Of a DNA stretch of 64,000 nt, positions 9,355 through 20,516 are shown in pieces (within the stretch, counting starts at the first letter, position 1; each line of letters opens with the position of its first letter). The position numbers were made by a program, and so were the translations under genes. Under the pieces are notes generated by a model. It made no database searches. It worked only from the letters and a program-made list of their open reading frames with translations, and was not told the origin of the DNA. Source of the stretch: Parietaria judaica (lineage: Eukaryota > Streptophyta > Magnoliopsida > Rosales > Urticaceae); NCBI GenBank assembly GCA_954871525.1, contig OX940862.1:42339732-42403731 (forward strand), given 5' to 3'.

Positions 9355-9363
9355 TAATTGCTA
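9355..9363 (-). promoter_or_regulatory. Candidate leaky stop UAG-CAA-UUA between protease and RT
   Basis: The protease frame ends with TAG (9363-9361), followed in frame by CAA and TTA and then the ATG of the RT frame (9354). The nine bases equal the type I readthrough context UAG-CAR-YYA, as in tobacco mosaic virus. G2 has a stop at the same place but reads TAG-TAA-TTA (47558-47550). Because the stop is shared by both copies and both sides are in frame, it looks like an original element feature, not decay. Confidence 0.65.
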
Positions 9364-10077
9364 CGCGGTAGATCGCTCTTGTCCGGCTTTGGCGGCCTGG
9401 ATGTTCCGGAACGCGCTCATGTAGCAAATTCTGGATTGCTTTTGATTTCCCTTGATTTCAACGATTTTTCCCGCCCTATTCGGGAAGCGTATTAGTTGAT
9501 GGTAGGTTGACGGTACGGCCTTCATCATGTGCAGCCAAGGTCTTCCTAATATCATGTTGTAAACTGACGGGCAGTCCAACACTAGGAAATTTTTGGTCTT
9601 CCCGACCCCTGCTGCTGCGATGGATAGTCGCACCGTGCCAATGGCATTGATGGTTCCTCCATCGAAGCCGGTTAGCGGGATGGCTTCTCTGTTGATCTCT
9701 GTTTCTTCTACTCCCAGTTTTAGCAATGGCTCCAAGAAGATCACGTCGACTGAGCTCTCGTTATCGATTAGGATCCTGTCCATCGTATACGAGGAAATTA
9801 GGAGTGTGACGACCAACGCATCGTCGTGCGGGCCAATCAGTGTGGCCGCTTCACTATCTTTGAATGAGATCTCGAAGTCTGGCTCTTGCCTCGGTACGAT
9901 TACCGGTCCGGCCTTGAGCCTCCTCTGATGGGCCTTGATGGAGTTTACCGAGTTACCATGTAGCTGGGAACCTCCCACGATAGTGTAGATTCTACCGATG
10001 GGCTCGGGGATGTCGCTGAGCTGCTCTCCGGAATTCTCCGTTTCTTCGTACGTTTGCTCGTCTGATTCCTCGAGCAT
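9361..10077 (-). pseudogene. G1 protease domain, cut off from gag by a stop
   Basis: Aspartic protease of the retroelement type. The active-site segment is ILIDNESSVD, where G2 has an A in place of the E. It is followed by the flap and IGxxxL-like regions (TINAIGTVRL, NMILGRPWLH). The frame begins at MLEESDEQ because a TGA at 10084-10086 separates it from gag; G2 is open there and has an arginine codon. It would process the gag-pol polyprotein inside the particle. Confidence 0.8.
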
Positions 10078-10083
10078 GTGTAC

Positions 10084-11945
10084 TCATCCTCTTTTGTTAG
10101 GCTGTATGCTTTCGCGCGGCGTTCTGTGTTGCTCTTCTCTTTTCTGGCCGGTCTGGTGTTGATTTTGGGGAGGGCTTTGCTCGATCGGTTGCCCACCTTT
10201 CAGCTCATTGCCGAAGTTTATTTCCCCCAATTCTCCGTTGATGTACTTTTCCGCTAGGCGAGCACGGAGTACCATACAATTCTTCGTATGATGTCCGAAC
10301 ACCTTGTGGAAGTTACACCACGCTTTCGGGTCGTGCTTTGGGAAACCTTCGTGGCTGTATGGTGGGAAGTCTCTCGAGCTGACCAGGACTTCTCCAGGAG
10401 TTTCTTCTGCCTCGATCTGTTCTTCGGACTCCGCAGTTTCCGAATTTACGTTGAAAACGTACGGGCTTCGCGGGTTAGGCCCGCTGTTGGCCCTCGGATT
10501 CTGGGCTTGGAATGGGTGCTTCTGGACTGGAGGGGGATTCCTTTGTCCCCTGAACGGGATGCTGTGATTCCCGGCCCTAGGCGGCGGCTGCTGCCCGGGT
10601 GGCCCGGTATTCCGCTGGTGGACGGGTAGAGACCCATGTCTCCTTCGCATGGCTTCGAGTTCTTCGTCATGCCTGATCCAGTTGGATGATCTGTGGATTA
10701 CGTCTTCGATGGAGTCGTAATGATTCACGACGATGTCCGTTTTGAACTTCGAGTCGTACCATAATCCGGCCGTGAGAGCGGCTATGGCAGTTTCGTCACT
10801 GATCCCGTTTATTTTGACCATGGTCTTTTTGAACCTGGTCATGAAAGCTCTGATGGGCTCTCCTCTCTCTTGCTGCAAAGCATAGAGGTTTGCCGCCGTG
10901 ATCTCAGTTTCCATAAACATGGAAAAATGTTTGAGAAAAAGGGTCGTTAGCTGTCCGAAGTTGTCTATGGAACGCGGTTCAAGTTTCGAGAACCATTCCA
11001 TCGCCGGGCCGACCAGATTTTCAGAGAAATATTGGCAGCGCCCAGCGTCCAATTCGTGCGCTTCGAGATGGGCTCGCCCCATCGCAATCCTGAAGGACCT
11101 CAAGTGTACTTTGGGATCGGTCGTCCCGTCGTACTTTGGCACATATACTCGCCCGCCTTCCCTGAGTATAACGTTAGTTATGACGGGCTTAAAGGGTGTC
11201 CTTTCTCCCTCCTCCACTAGACGTTCTATCTCGGGGGCAGCGGTAGTGGCGCTGTCCACGCGAGAGCGCACGTGAATGAGCTTCTCATTCATTTCGGCCA
11301 TTGAGCGTTTGAGCTCCTCCAATTCTGTGCGTTGGGGAGCTTGTTCGGGACGCACATCCTGGAGGGGTTCCTGTCCGTACACCGGGTTGGGATACCTCGG
11401 GTACGTGACCGGGTGGCCGTAGAGGGCCTGGCTGATGTTACGGCTTTGCTCGTACCCCGATTGTCGGTTTTGGGGTCCCAGGCGTTGGTGACTGCTCGAA
11501 GCAACATTCCCCGCATTAGACGGGTAGAGACCCGTCAAGGGGGTAAAAAGGGGTGTTCCTGTTTCAGGGGGCGGGGGAGGCGTCGCGGGTCTAGGGCCGC
11601 TGGGAAGTCGGGGCTGGTTTTGCCTTGGCGCTTGCGGATTGTCCACGTCGGCAAAGTCGAAGTGGACAGTGTCGAGCCCGGTCCGGCCTTGACTCCCAGA
11701 GCTTTGCCCCGGATTAGTCCGGTTAGCGTTCTGGCACGCTCATTTCGGGCTTGGTTGGCTTCCAGAGATTCGAGTCGCTGGCGCAACTCTCGATTCTCAG
11801 CAGCGCTAGCCTCTAGCTGAGACTGTAGGTTGCTCGATTCCGTGTTTGGATCTGGGTTGTTCACCTCAGACTCGTTCACAATTGCAATTTCGTTGTTGCT
11901 CATGTTCGCGGAGTGCTTTGAGCTTTTAGGAGTTAGCGAGATCAA
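10084..11945 (-). pseudogene. G1 gag, frameshifted and stopped
   Basis: Gag forms the particle and packages RNA. Two frames cover it: 11945-11535 (N-terminus, MISLTPK..., with a coiled-coil stretch rich in E, L and R) and 11646-10084 (from MDNPQAP). The shift is a one-base deletion near 11732 relative to G2. The second part has a proline-rich linker, a Retrotrans_gag-type core (AMEWFSKLEPRSI ... FMTRFKKTM) and a CCHC-like knuckle WCNFHKVFGHHTKNC. It ends at a TGA where G2 has an arginine codon; the change fits CpG deamination. G2 carries the unbroken homologue (741 codons). Confidence 0.88.
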
Positions 11946-11946
11946 T

Positions 11947-11964
11947 TTCCCACAGACGGCGCCA
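11947..11964 (-). promoter_or_regulatory. G1 primer-binding site, tRNA-Asp-like
   Basis: The minus strand just inside the 5' LTR reads TGGCGCCGTCTGTGGGAA. Its first nine bases fit the tRNA-Asp primer sites common in plant Gypsy elements. It lies three bases from the LTR end. G2 has the same site at 50142-50159. Confidence 0.75.
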
Positions 11965-11967
11965 AAC

Positions 11968-12821
11968 TGTTGACGTGGTTTCCCACCTCAATCAGTCAAG
12001 TGTGACTTGTGAGTGTATGATATTTTTGGATGAAGCAATTTGGTGGAATTCGATCTCTCACGTTGCAAGCTCACAATTCACTCACGATATATGTATAAGT
12101 ATATAAGCAGTATAAATGAGACGAGGGATTTTTTATAGAGGTTCGTCCCAAGGCGGTAGTTGACTACTTCCTCTGTTAGTTTATTGCGACAATGAACACA
12201 GACGGATAGCTACAGGCAGCCAAGTCACGTCTGAGAGCAAGAAGAAATGGAGAAAGAAAGAAAGAACACAACAAGATCTCAAAATGACAAGAATGCCGGG
12301 TAGAAATTCTTCAGTGTATTCTCTCGAGGTTGTAAGTGTGCGTGTGTGTTGATCTGAGCTTGAGCTTGGCATTTATAGACTTCAATTCTTCCCGTTGAAC
12401 TTCCAAGAATCGAGGGGTCTTCGCTCCGTGCTGACCGGGTTGAATGGACGATCTGGCTACACGTGTCCCACGACTTCGTTCTAGTCGTCGCGTTTGAACT
12501 ATGCCCGTTGGAGACTTGACTCCGTGCTCCTGGTCTTCCGTCTGAATTTGAAATGGGATGCCGGGTAGAGGATATGACGACTCTACCCTCGTCTTTCTGG
12601 GCTGCTACCGAGCGGATTTGGGCTTTAGAACTCATTGGGCCGAGTAGCCTATGTCCATTGGTTCTTGGTCTGACTGAGAATCTCTTTGGGCTTCTTCAAA
12701 TGGGCTTTTACGAATACCAGTTTATTTCTTTAAAGCCTTTTATCATAGTTTGTAAATTTAATTAATTCACAACCTTAGCACTTTATGTCACATTAAATAA
12801 TGACGAATTTGTACATCAACA
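11968..12821 (-). repeat. G1 5' LTR
   Basis: 854 bp, TG...CA. The minus-strand promoter candidate TCTATAAATGCC lies at 12368-12379 and should drive gag-pol. The edge meets the ACGAC duplication. Confidence 0.93.
12368..12379 (-). promoter_or_regulatory. G1 LTR TATA box
   Basis: TCTATAAATGCC on the minus strand, inside the 5' LTR. The same motif lies in the 3' LTR (about 4025-4036) and in both G2 LTRs. Confidence 0.6.
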
Positions 12822-12826
12822 ACGAC

Positions 12827-13110
12827 CAGAAGCCAAACTTGAGGAGCAAGTTTGGAGATTTGATACGATTTGGTTTCCCATTCTAATTAGGAAACGAGTA
12901 GATTGTAAAAGATTTGATTGCGTTTATTTTAGGAAGTTTACCTAGGGTTTAGTTTTCTAGTGTCTCCTATAAATACTAGTGTTAGTGGTCAATTTTTAGT
13001 AACTCCATTATTATTGCAATTCGATTAATCAATAGAAGTTTTTCTCCCAAATTTCTTCTTCCTTTGTTCTTCGTGTTCTTTGGTTGCAGATTCATTAATT
13101 GGAACCAACA
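12827..13110 (+). repeat. LTR-A copy 2, right part
   Basis: Second half of the LTR, resuming at CAGAAGCCAAACTTGAGG after G1 and its ACGAC duplication. It ends GGAACCAACA followed by the TACTA target duplication. A TATA box (CTATAAATACT) lies near 12966. Unlike the left part, its diagnostic bases follow copy 1 (TTGGTTTCCC, TTTTTAGTAAC, TTAATCAA). Confidence 0.8.
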
Positions 13111-13115
13111 TACTA

Positions 13116-14696
13116 GGAACAAAAACAGATATTAAAATGTTACCTCATACATATTTACTATTTTAGAAAGATAAAGTAAGCGTTGAATATTTTGCTAATC
13201 AAGCGTGTTTATTTAATTATTTAGAGCATTTTCTCTATATAATTTATAGTGCAACGGTGCATTGCGCTTCAGGGACTTATCATTTCACGCTATAATATAA
13301 TAGCGTAAAAGATAACGCTCCACTTACACTATTATAGCGTGCCTTACAGTATAAAGATCCACTCAATTTTTATGGAAAGTAATGACAATATTAAATAACA
13401 AAAGCATACGTTATCCATTTTTTTTATTTCTTTCGGTAAGAACTATGATAGAAGAAATTAATCCAGTATACATTTTACAAATTCCATTTATATTAATGTA
13501 TTCAATATGATGATGTATGAAAAAGGATCCCAAGCATGAATTGGAATTTATGGTACTGATTTGTGCACATATCAAAGCATCACAATTCACAAGTAAACTA
13601 TATATCTATGTTATAGAACTGATCTATTTTCTATTTGTATCTATTATAGGATTATATGTACAATTGATGTTTATTTATCCCTATAGACTCTATATTCGAT
13701 GATTCTTACACATCCACATGCTAATTATAATATAAAATAAACAATGTAATAATATTAAAAAATTTCAAGTGATTTGGTGTTTTTTTACTGAGTAATTAGC
13801 ACAAATAGGTCCAAAACTAATTTGTAGGTGCGGATTTGGGACCTGATTTTGAAATTGTACACAAATAACACCTAAACGCAACAAATTTCGTAGATTGCTT
13901 CAATAACGGAGCAGAAGTGAAAGTAAGAACGGTTTGAAATAACAATTTGCTTTTGATCTCAAATTTTCCTTACACACCAGTTACACACAAGATCAAGACC
14001 TATAATTTGCAGTTATGCACTAATTACTATGTATTTTTAGTAATATTTTTGGGACGTGCTAATACTCACCATTGAAAGAAAAAAAATGAAAATATATTTC
14101 ACCTAATCACGTGACTAACATTGAAGTACTACAAGTTTTGCAAATAAACCAAATGTATAATGACTAATTAGCTCATAGTTTAAGTATTAAGTAATAGAAA
14201 AGCAATCTATTAAATTTTTTGGTCTATCTCCTCCTAATAGTCTCAACAAACGTTCACATTCAAATAAGCCCATCTAACTTATATGGTTTTATTATGGCCA
14301 CTATTTTTCCTTTGTCTCTCCCATCTTTTGTTCTACGTATTTGAAAGGTCAGTTGGCACGCTTTCTTCCAAAAATTAATGAGACAAAAGAAGAAGAAAAA
14401 AATCCTTTTTTGTCACATGTCTAAATTTTCATTTTTTTATCTTCTAAATTTATCTATTATTCGGAAGGATAATATGTAGGGTCTATTCAAAATGACAGTG
14501 TCGAAAATGAAGATATATCAAGGACTTTATACAGTGTACTAATTTTCTTAACTAAAGTATGAGTAGCAGTATTGGGTCATTAATACAAAGCCACTATAAG
14601 CCTTAAAAAGAGCAATTCGATCTGCAACTTAACCTTAACCTTCTGTTCAATAGGTTCTTTCCACAGGCTATTGGGGCCAGACGGTTCTTCCGAGTC
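13116..14696. other. AT-rich noncoding DNA with a small hairpin
   Basis: No gene recognised. CACGCTATAATA at 13286-13297 and its reverse complement at 13330-13341 form 12-bp arms. A short frame at 13517-13702 (61 codons) has no recognisable domain and its composition matches its surroundings. Confidence 0.55.
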
Positions 14697-14950
14697 GAGA
14701 TGTGAAGTTGCAACGAAGTTTCGGCAGCAAGTACCGATTCCTTGAGTTGATGAGATGTGAAGTTGCAACGAAGTTTCGGCGACAAGTACCGATTCCTTGA
14801 GTTGATGAGACGTGAAGTTGCAACTTAGTGGCGGCGACAAGTACTAGTTCTATGCACTTATGTTTTGAGTTGATGAGACGTGACGTTGCAACGAAGTTTC
14901 GGCAACAAGTACTAATGTCATGCACTTATGTTTTGAGTTGATGAAAAGAA
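14697..14950. repeat. 55/68-bp tandem repeat, 4 units
   Basis: The core GTGAAGTTGCAACGAAGTTTC is repeated with starts near 14699, 14754, 14809 and 14877. The first two intervals are 55 bp and the third 68 bp, because a TATGCACTTATGTTTT-like stretch was gained. A single related copy with the same downstream flank (GATGAAAA ... GAGCACCGAGGTAG) lies at about 23380-23580, so the unit belongs to a dispersed element. Confidence 0.7.
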
Positions 14951-15792
14951 TTCGAACAACTTTAATATCTACTCGAATTAGAAAAATAAATAAAACATTT
15001 GAAGGATATATATATATATATATAATATCTTTAATTAAAAATTGACTCCTCAAAATTTCAATCTTGTTAATTATTCAATTTAGTTGGAGCACCGAGGTAG
15101 TTTTTTCGAAGGCAAAAATATAAAATTTTGAAGCTTTATAGGAAGCTACATTTTTTTTTTTAAACCCGGACACTTGGATCAATACCAGTCCATCATGAAA
15201 ACTTGTATAATTAAATATATATATATATATAGAGAGAGAGACTTTATACATTTAGATTAGAGCATCCAATTCGAAATCAAGCCCAAACTACTTTTGCAGC
15301 TTGAGACGGGTTCCAATTTAATCCAATTTATATCCTACTTCAATAGATAACGATGAAAAGAAAAAAGACAAGATATTTTATGTGACTTGCATGACTTCTT
15401 CAATTTATGGAGGCTTTGATGACTATTTGCATGGACTAGTTTTTTTATTTATGTTACAAGTCTTTTGGCTTTTTTATTTCCCCTATTTATGTAAAGATTA
15501 ATGTGTATTGTATTAATATGTCATTAAGGTTATGCCTTTTTATTTTTATGTACATGTTATGAGCCTTTATTTAAAGATTATTATATAGCATGGATACACA
15601 CCTATACGGTGATCTATTCTATTCTCTCCACGTTCTCTTATGCTTTCTAATATTATTCTTTTATTTACAAAACGTTATTAACATGATATCTCTAAGAGAT
15701 CAAACACTTGCGGTAATACTCTAATACTTTTTTATTAGTTACGAGTTTCTTGCGATGATGGCTAATGATGGCACTGTTTGATATTCGGTTAG
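14951..15792. other. Noncoding DNA with microsatellites
   Basis: Contains (TA)n at 15005-15024 and (AT)n followed by (AG)n at about 15214-15241. The phrase GAGCACCGAGGTAG near 15090 is shared with about 23560. No gene recognised. Confidence 0.6.
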
Positions 15793-15972
15793 CAGTGGCG
15801 GAGCCAGGATTTCAGTTCAAGTGGTGCTTAAAAAAAATAACGGTTTTTCTAAGTAAATTTGTGACTGTTTCTCTTTTTCTTTTTCAAGTACATAAAAGAC
15901 AAATATATAATGTTACCTAGTACAAAATATGACATCACATTTTCATCTTTTAGAAGAATACATATAGTACTT

Positions 15973-16541
15973 TGTTGGTTCCAATTAATGGATCTGCAAC
16001 CAAAGAACACGAAGAACAAAGGAAGAAGAAATTTGGGAGAAAAAGCTTCTCTGATTAATCGAATTGCAATAATAATGGAGTTACAAAAATTGACCACTAA
16101 CACTAGTATTTATAGGAGAAACTAGAAAGCTAAACCCTAGGTAAACTTCCTATAATAAACGCAATCAAATCTTTACAATCTACTCGTTTCCTAATTAGAA
16201 TGGGATACCAAATCGTATCAAATCTCCAAACTTGCTCCTCAAGTTTGGCTTCTGGTCGTATGTTCCTAGCAAGCCTGCTAGGCTCTCTTTCTGCTCGTGG
16301 AACTCCTGCTAGGAGTTCTTCTGGTAGGGGCATCTCTGGTAGGAGCAATCCTGGTCGGGTCCAGTCCTACTAGGAGGATTCTCTGGTCGGACCCATCTCT
16401 GGTGGGAAGTTCTTTGGTGTGAGAACTTCTGCTAGAAAGATCTCTGCTCGGGCTCTTCTCTGCCCGGGCAAGCTCTGGTGGGGAAATCCCTGGTGGGGGA
16501 ATCTCTGCTAGGAGTTGAGCCAAGTCAGGCTTAAACTCACA
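15973..16541 (-). mobile_element. LTR-A solo LTR (copy 3)
   Basis: A complete 569-bp LTR (minus: TGTGAG...AACCAACA) flanked by a perfect 5-bp duplication, TACTT at 15968-15972 and 16542-16546. This is what unequal recombination between two LTRs leaves behind. It is the best full-length reference for the family in this window and carries the 15-bp minisatellite and the CTATAAATACT promoter-like motif. Confidence 0.85.
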
Positions 16542-17202
16542 TACTTATTATATTAGTCCGACGTTATACATACTACCTTACATACAATATTGGTTATAAA
16601 ATATCATAGTCTAACGTTGTAGCCGGTCCTATGCAGATATATATTGAAGCTCCTAATTTTTTATTTTTTTTATTAAATACAACGAAAAATTGTTCTTTCT
16701 ATTATAAGATGATATATGTACGTAAGTGATTTGAAATAAACTATGAATAGTTAATTCAAAACAATCATTATACAAGTACAACTAAATAAAAATAAAAGCA
16801 AAAAGTAGAGTTAAATATAGCTATTTATGTCCTAATCAAGTGTAAATCAAATAAAAATAAAGATTAATTATATATGACAAAAATTCTCAATTACCATACT
16901 GTAGACTCTAAAAAAGTTCTTTTTTTATGGAAGATAATTTTAAAAAAGATTGTCAAATATTCAGTCATCATTGTATGATGAATTAATATTTGAATAATAT
17001 GAATATATGGGATATTTAATGATGTATGTGTTAAAATAATTTTTAATAATAGACTTAAATAAAATGTGTGTGATTTATTAAATATATGTCTATTAGTTTT
17101 GACGGATAATTTTTATAAACTTTTTAGTAATTTATATAGATTTTCCATTGAAAATAAAAAATAATGAAGAGGGAAAGGAATGTATATGTCAAAAGAATGC
17201 AT

Positions 17203-17292
17203 ATTTATGTTTATGGTTGGAATTGAACCTTGGACCTCTTATCAAAAAGTAAAATTATATTGTACTCCTTTATCCACTACACCACAATGTAA
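17203..17292 (-). ncRNA. tRNA-like segment 1 (pol III-type boxes)
   Basis: The minus strand shows an A-box-like TGGTGTAGTGGATAA and, about 55 bases on, a B-box-like GGTTCAATTCC closed by a short stem (AAGG/CCAA region). The spacing is close to that of a tRNA. There is no complete cloverleaf, so this is a tRNA-derived relic and not a functional tRNA gene. Confidence 0.4.
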
Positions 17293-17617
17293 GATTGACA
17301 ATGTAATGAGTAATTTTTTAATATTTATCATCGTATAAATATTTAAAAATATCTAAAAAATTGACTCGAAATCTCGGATTGAGTGGGGGCGGCCGATCCC
17401 GCTCGGCCTAATGTAAAATCGCCCCTGCAGTAGAGGAGAAAGTATCCATTTTTTTGTTGTTGTTAAAATGTATTATAAATGACAAATATTAAATACTTAT
17501 GCCAAATTTATTTTTACTATAAATATATGAATGATATTCTATGAAGAAAAAAAAAATATAAGAGTCTTGAACACAAATCATATCATGGACACGAAAATCA
17601 ATTTAAAATTAATAAAA

Positions 17618-17697
17618 GTGTTGCCTACTATGCTGGGATTCGAACACAGCCCAAAAGTAAATTTATAAGATCACTTTACCACTAGACTGGAGGTCGC
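17618..17697 (-). ncRNA. tRNA-like segment 2 (pol III-type boxes)
   Basis: The minus strand reads CCAGTCTAGTGGTAAAG (A-box-like), then GTGTTCGAATCCCAGC (B box with a partial T stem). An intact acceptor stem is not evident. It shares layout and strand with segment 1, 400 bp away, inside the same TIR-bounded element. Confidence 0.45.
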
Positions 17698-17958
17698 TTA
17701 TTATTAGCAGTTGTTGTAAGCTAATATATATATACGTATTAATATATTTTTTTTTCCGATAAAAATTTAGGTGGTGACCGTGTATACACTCGCGTACACG
17801 TGGCTCCGCCCCTGACACTAATAATCACACCCTAAGCCTAACATAAATTTCATACATACATTCGTACTGTAATTATATATAGATGCTTCATTTTATTTTT
17901 CTGCCCAATTTTATATATGAATGTATATAGTATACATCAACGAAATAGAGGATGCTAC

Positions 17959-20141
17959 TGTTGGAGTAAGCGTCTAGCTCCGATATCGATAGTTCAGATC
18001 GATACCGCTGTGATGCCGATTTAATAGGTTGTGATTCTCAAAGAATCCTCATAAGAAATTCTTGCTCATTATGTACGACGCGTGGGGTAACATTTTAAAA
18101 ATATTTTAGGGAGGGTTAGAGCCCCATACCAATAATCCTAATTACCCCATCCGGTTATACATAAAATAAAAATTAATTTGCCAGATCGTGATAAAATAAT
18201 TTTCTTAATTTTATTTACACGTTATTAATTGATTTAGTTGAGTCACGAGTAAAAGATAATTTCATAATCGATAAATACAAGAACGCGTACCTGACACATT
18301 CAACGATTCTGTCTGTGTTCTCTGATCTTCAAGAACTTCGTTCGTCTGATCCACATGCTCTTTGCGATTTTCTGTGAAAAGATAGCTCCCTATTGTCTTT
18401 CGATGTATGACTCCGGGATTACATCGCTGAGAGCGTGGGCTCCCCTAGAATAACCTCTAAATCCTAGAAGCAAAGTCCCAAGAACTGAGAGAGCGAGAGA
18501 GGAATGCGATTTTCTGAATTCTAAAGTGTGTGTTTTAGGGTTCCAGTGCTCCCCTATTAATAGGAAATTGGCCCAACCACTTTGAAGAGACTATCTCAAC
18601 CAATTGAGAGATATTCACTCAAATATTTGATTTAATGATTAAATCAAATAAATAATAAATCCAAAACTATCTTTTTCAGAAAATAACACATAAGATTTAA
18701 TAAATCAAATCTTATATAATTTTCAAGATTAAAACACTAGAATCGCATAACCATAATTCGAAATAATTTTGATTATTTTCTTAATTAAATATTCCTGGAA
18801 TTAATTCTAATATTTATTTTTCTCTCAAATTCGCAGGTATAAACAATGACTAGTTCGACCTTAGCTGAAAAATTATTTTGACCATAACTCTGAAACTGTA
18901 CATCATTATTGAACGATTCAAAATGATAAATTTACAGAATTTGATTTCCCATAATCCGAGAATTATCCAGGGATCAAATTCAATTATTAATTTTCACATT
19001 CTCGGCCGTTACCCAAAATTTTAGTACTTTTGCCACTTTTTAGGTTAATCATTGAATTCGTGACAGCAATCATGAATCACTCTTGATTAGATCTATTCAA
19101 TGTTTAATTAGTATACTAAACATAATTGCGGTTTCATCCTTGTGGAGTTACAAAGGGGAAAAATAGACAACACACTCGAGCTACGGTTAAAGTGTAGAAC
19201 TTTCACCAGCTTTGGTAACATTACACTATAGCGCGAAGCTTAACTCTCAAGTGTGTATATAATATCTTCCTGACCACATGTGTCCATTGATACAATCAGA
19301 TATCCGAAGAAGGTTTTCGTATTATTATGATTCTCATCAAAATGGTAAAATTTATTACTACCGTTCCACCCTTTTGACGATACTACCTTAATCTATGATT
19401 ATTGCAAACTACTCCTTTATCAGGTTATGAAGCCGTAAGCTGCGCATGAGTACTTATTCACTTCCCAAAAATTATAGTAAGGAAATCATAGAATTATTAT
19501 CGATATCTGTAATATGCAGTTTGTGACGGTTAACCTTCAGATCCCAAAATAAAAGTGTTAGGAATACTTGACTGCAAACTGAAACGATTAAATCAAAGAT
19601 CGTTAAACTTGAACCGCACAAACTCATATTACCTCAGGACATCAACCGATTTCATCTGATCATCTTAGCGACCTTATCGTACTTTCATCAGTGACAGACT
19701 TGCATGATGATTTCGGATAATACTCTATTCCTATCTAGTATGAAGACACTTTATACCTGATGAATTTAACAGTGCATAGACACCACTATGACCCGGTAAA
19801 AGGTCACCCGATGAAGGTGATCTATTAAGTTCACCAATAGTTGTTCCCGATCCGAAGTTCCCACTTCCGATCTAGACTGTGGACCAATTTTAAGGTCTTT
19901 ATTTATGTTAGTCAAGCCTCCTCACATAGACCTAATATGATGAATTAACATGAATGCAAAGTTAAAGAACTAAGGATCAAACATTAAGTTTGATATGTAT
20001 ATCTGTAATCCGTAGATAACTACATAAAATTAACATTAATAAGAACCATTCATTCCTAGGTAAACGACAATAATGTGATACAAGCAAGATTAGCATATGA
20101 TTAGCATATGAATAGAGGACATATACAGAATATGTCCAACA
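17959..20141 (-). mobile_element. Solo LTR of a divergent Copia family
   Basis: 2,183 bp running from TGTTGGAGTAAGC to ATGTCCAACA, with near-matching flanks GCTAC (17954-17958) and ACTAC (20142-20146). Its layout follows the younger Copia LTRs in this window: GTCCATTGATACAATCA, CTAGTATGAAGACACTT and a TATA-like region (TATTAATAGGGGAGC, minus, near 18550-18575). The rest is much diverged. It is a related but older family. No coding sequence. Confidence 0.75.
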
Positions 20142-20516
20142 ACTACAACATTTTAAACCCTGTAACACAGTTAAAAGTATTCCAATACAAGCATCAACGT
20201 AATAGAAATAGATGCAGTTTAACATATCTTTTTGTTTAAAAGTCTCTCTATTGGAGTCATAGATCACCTTTTTACCATTATACAGAGTTATTCGTTTAAC
20301 ATATCTATATTTACAAATGCTTTTTTTTGAGGGACTATATTTACAGATGCTTGTATGATCTTAATGCATTTCTATAGCATATGAACCTTGTTGTATTAAG
20401 ATTTTATCAATTGTTATTAGTTTTTAATCATGTACATAAATGAATTTGATATACCACTTATTCACACGTTTATAATATGAAATTGATACAGTTTATATTC
20501 ATTTTATAATTTTACA
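20142..20516. other. AT-rich noncoding DNA
   Basis: Nothing recognisable between the solo LTR and the gag fragment downstream. Confidence 0.6.

Larger units (their letters stand above)
3625..12821 (-). mobile_element. G1: Tat-lineage Ty3/Gypsy retrotransposon, defective
   Basis: A 9,197-bp element bounded by two 854-bp LTRs (3625-4478 and 11968-12821) with a perfect 5-bp target duplication ACGAC at 3620-3624 and 12822-12826. Reading the minus strand gives primer site, gag, protease, RT, RNase H, second RNase H, integrase, tandem-repeat UTR, antisense gene remnant and polypurine tract. The LTRs differ by only two substitutions that I could find by eye, so insertion is recent. Even so gag is frameshifted, RT has a stop and a changed catalytic residue, and most of the antisense gene is deleted. 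The second RNase H and the antisense gene place it in the Tat/Ogre group, without a chromodomain. Confidence 0.93.
2594..13115 (+). mobile_element. LTR-A element with a mosaic second LTR, hosting G1
   Basis: The outer boundaries are TG...CA with a 5-bp target duplication TACTA at 2594-2598 and 13111-13115. It contains a 3'-truncated LTR (2599-3090), a 247-bp non-LTR segment (3091-3337) and a second LTR that G1 interrupts (3338-3624 plus 12827-13110). There is no primer site, polypurine tract or gene between the LTRs. The 247-bp segment matches the DNA flanking another LTR-A copy at 16542-16788, so this is not a normal retroelement interior. A break-repair origin is argued in the findings. Confidence 0.7.
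15793..17814. mobile_element. Noncoding DNA element with CAG-GGCGGAGCCA ends
   Basis: The left end CAGTGGCGGAGCCA (15793-15806) and the right end, read in reverse, CAGGGGCGGAGCCA (17814-17801) match at 13 of 14 bases. CAG ends of this kind suggest a non-autonomous hAT-like element, but I could not find an 8-bp target duplication (left TCGGTTAG, right ACACTAAT). It carries no transposase. Inside are an LTR-A solo LTR, two tRNA-like segments and AT-rich filler. The pairing of the two ends as one element is an inference. Confidence 0.5.

Noticed and set aside
13517..13702. Small gene of 61 codons
   Set aside because: No recognisable domain and base composition equal to the noncoding DNA around it.
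17618..17697. A functional tRNA gene
   Set aside because: Boxes are present but no complete acceptor and anticodon stems can be drawn.
15793..17814. Confirmed hAT transposon
   Set aside because: Ends fit, but the 8-bp flanks do not match, so the class stays tentative.
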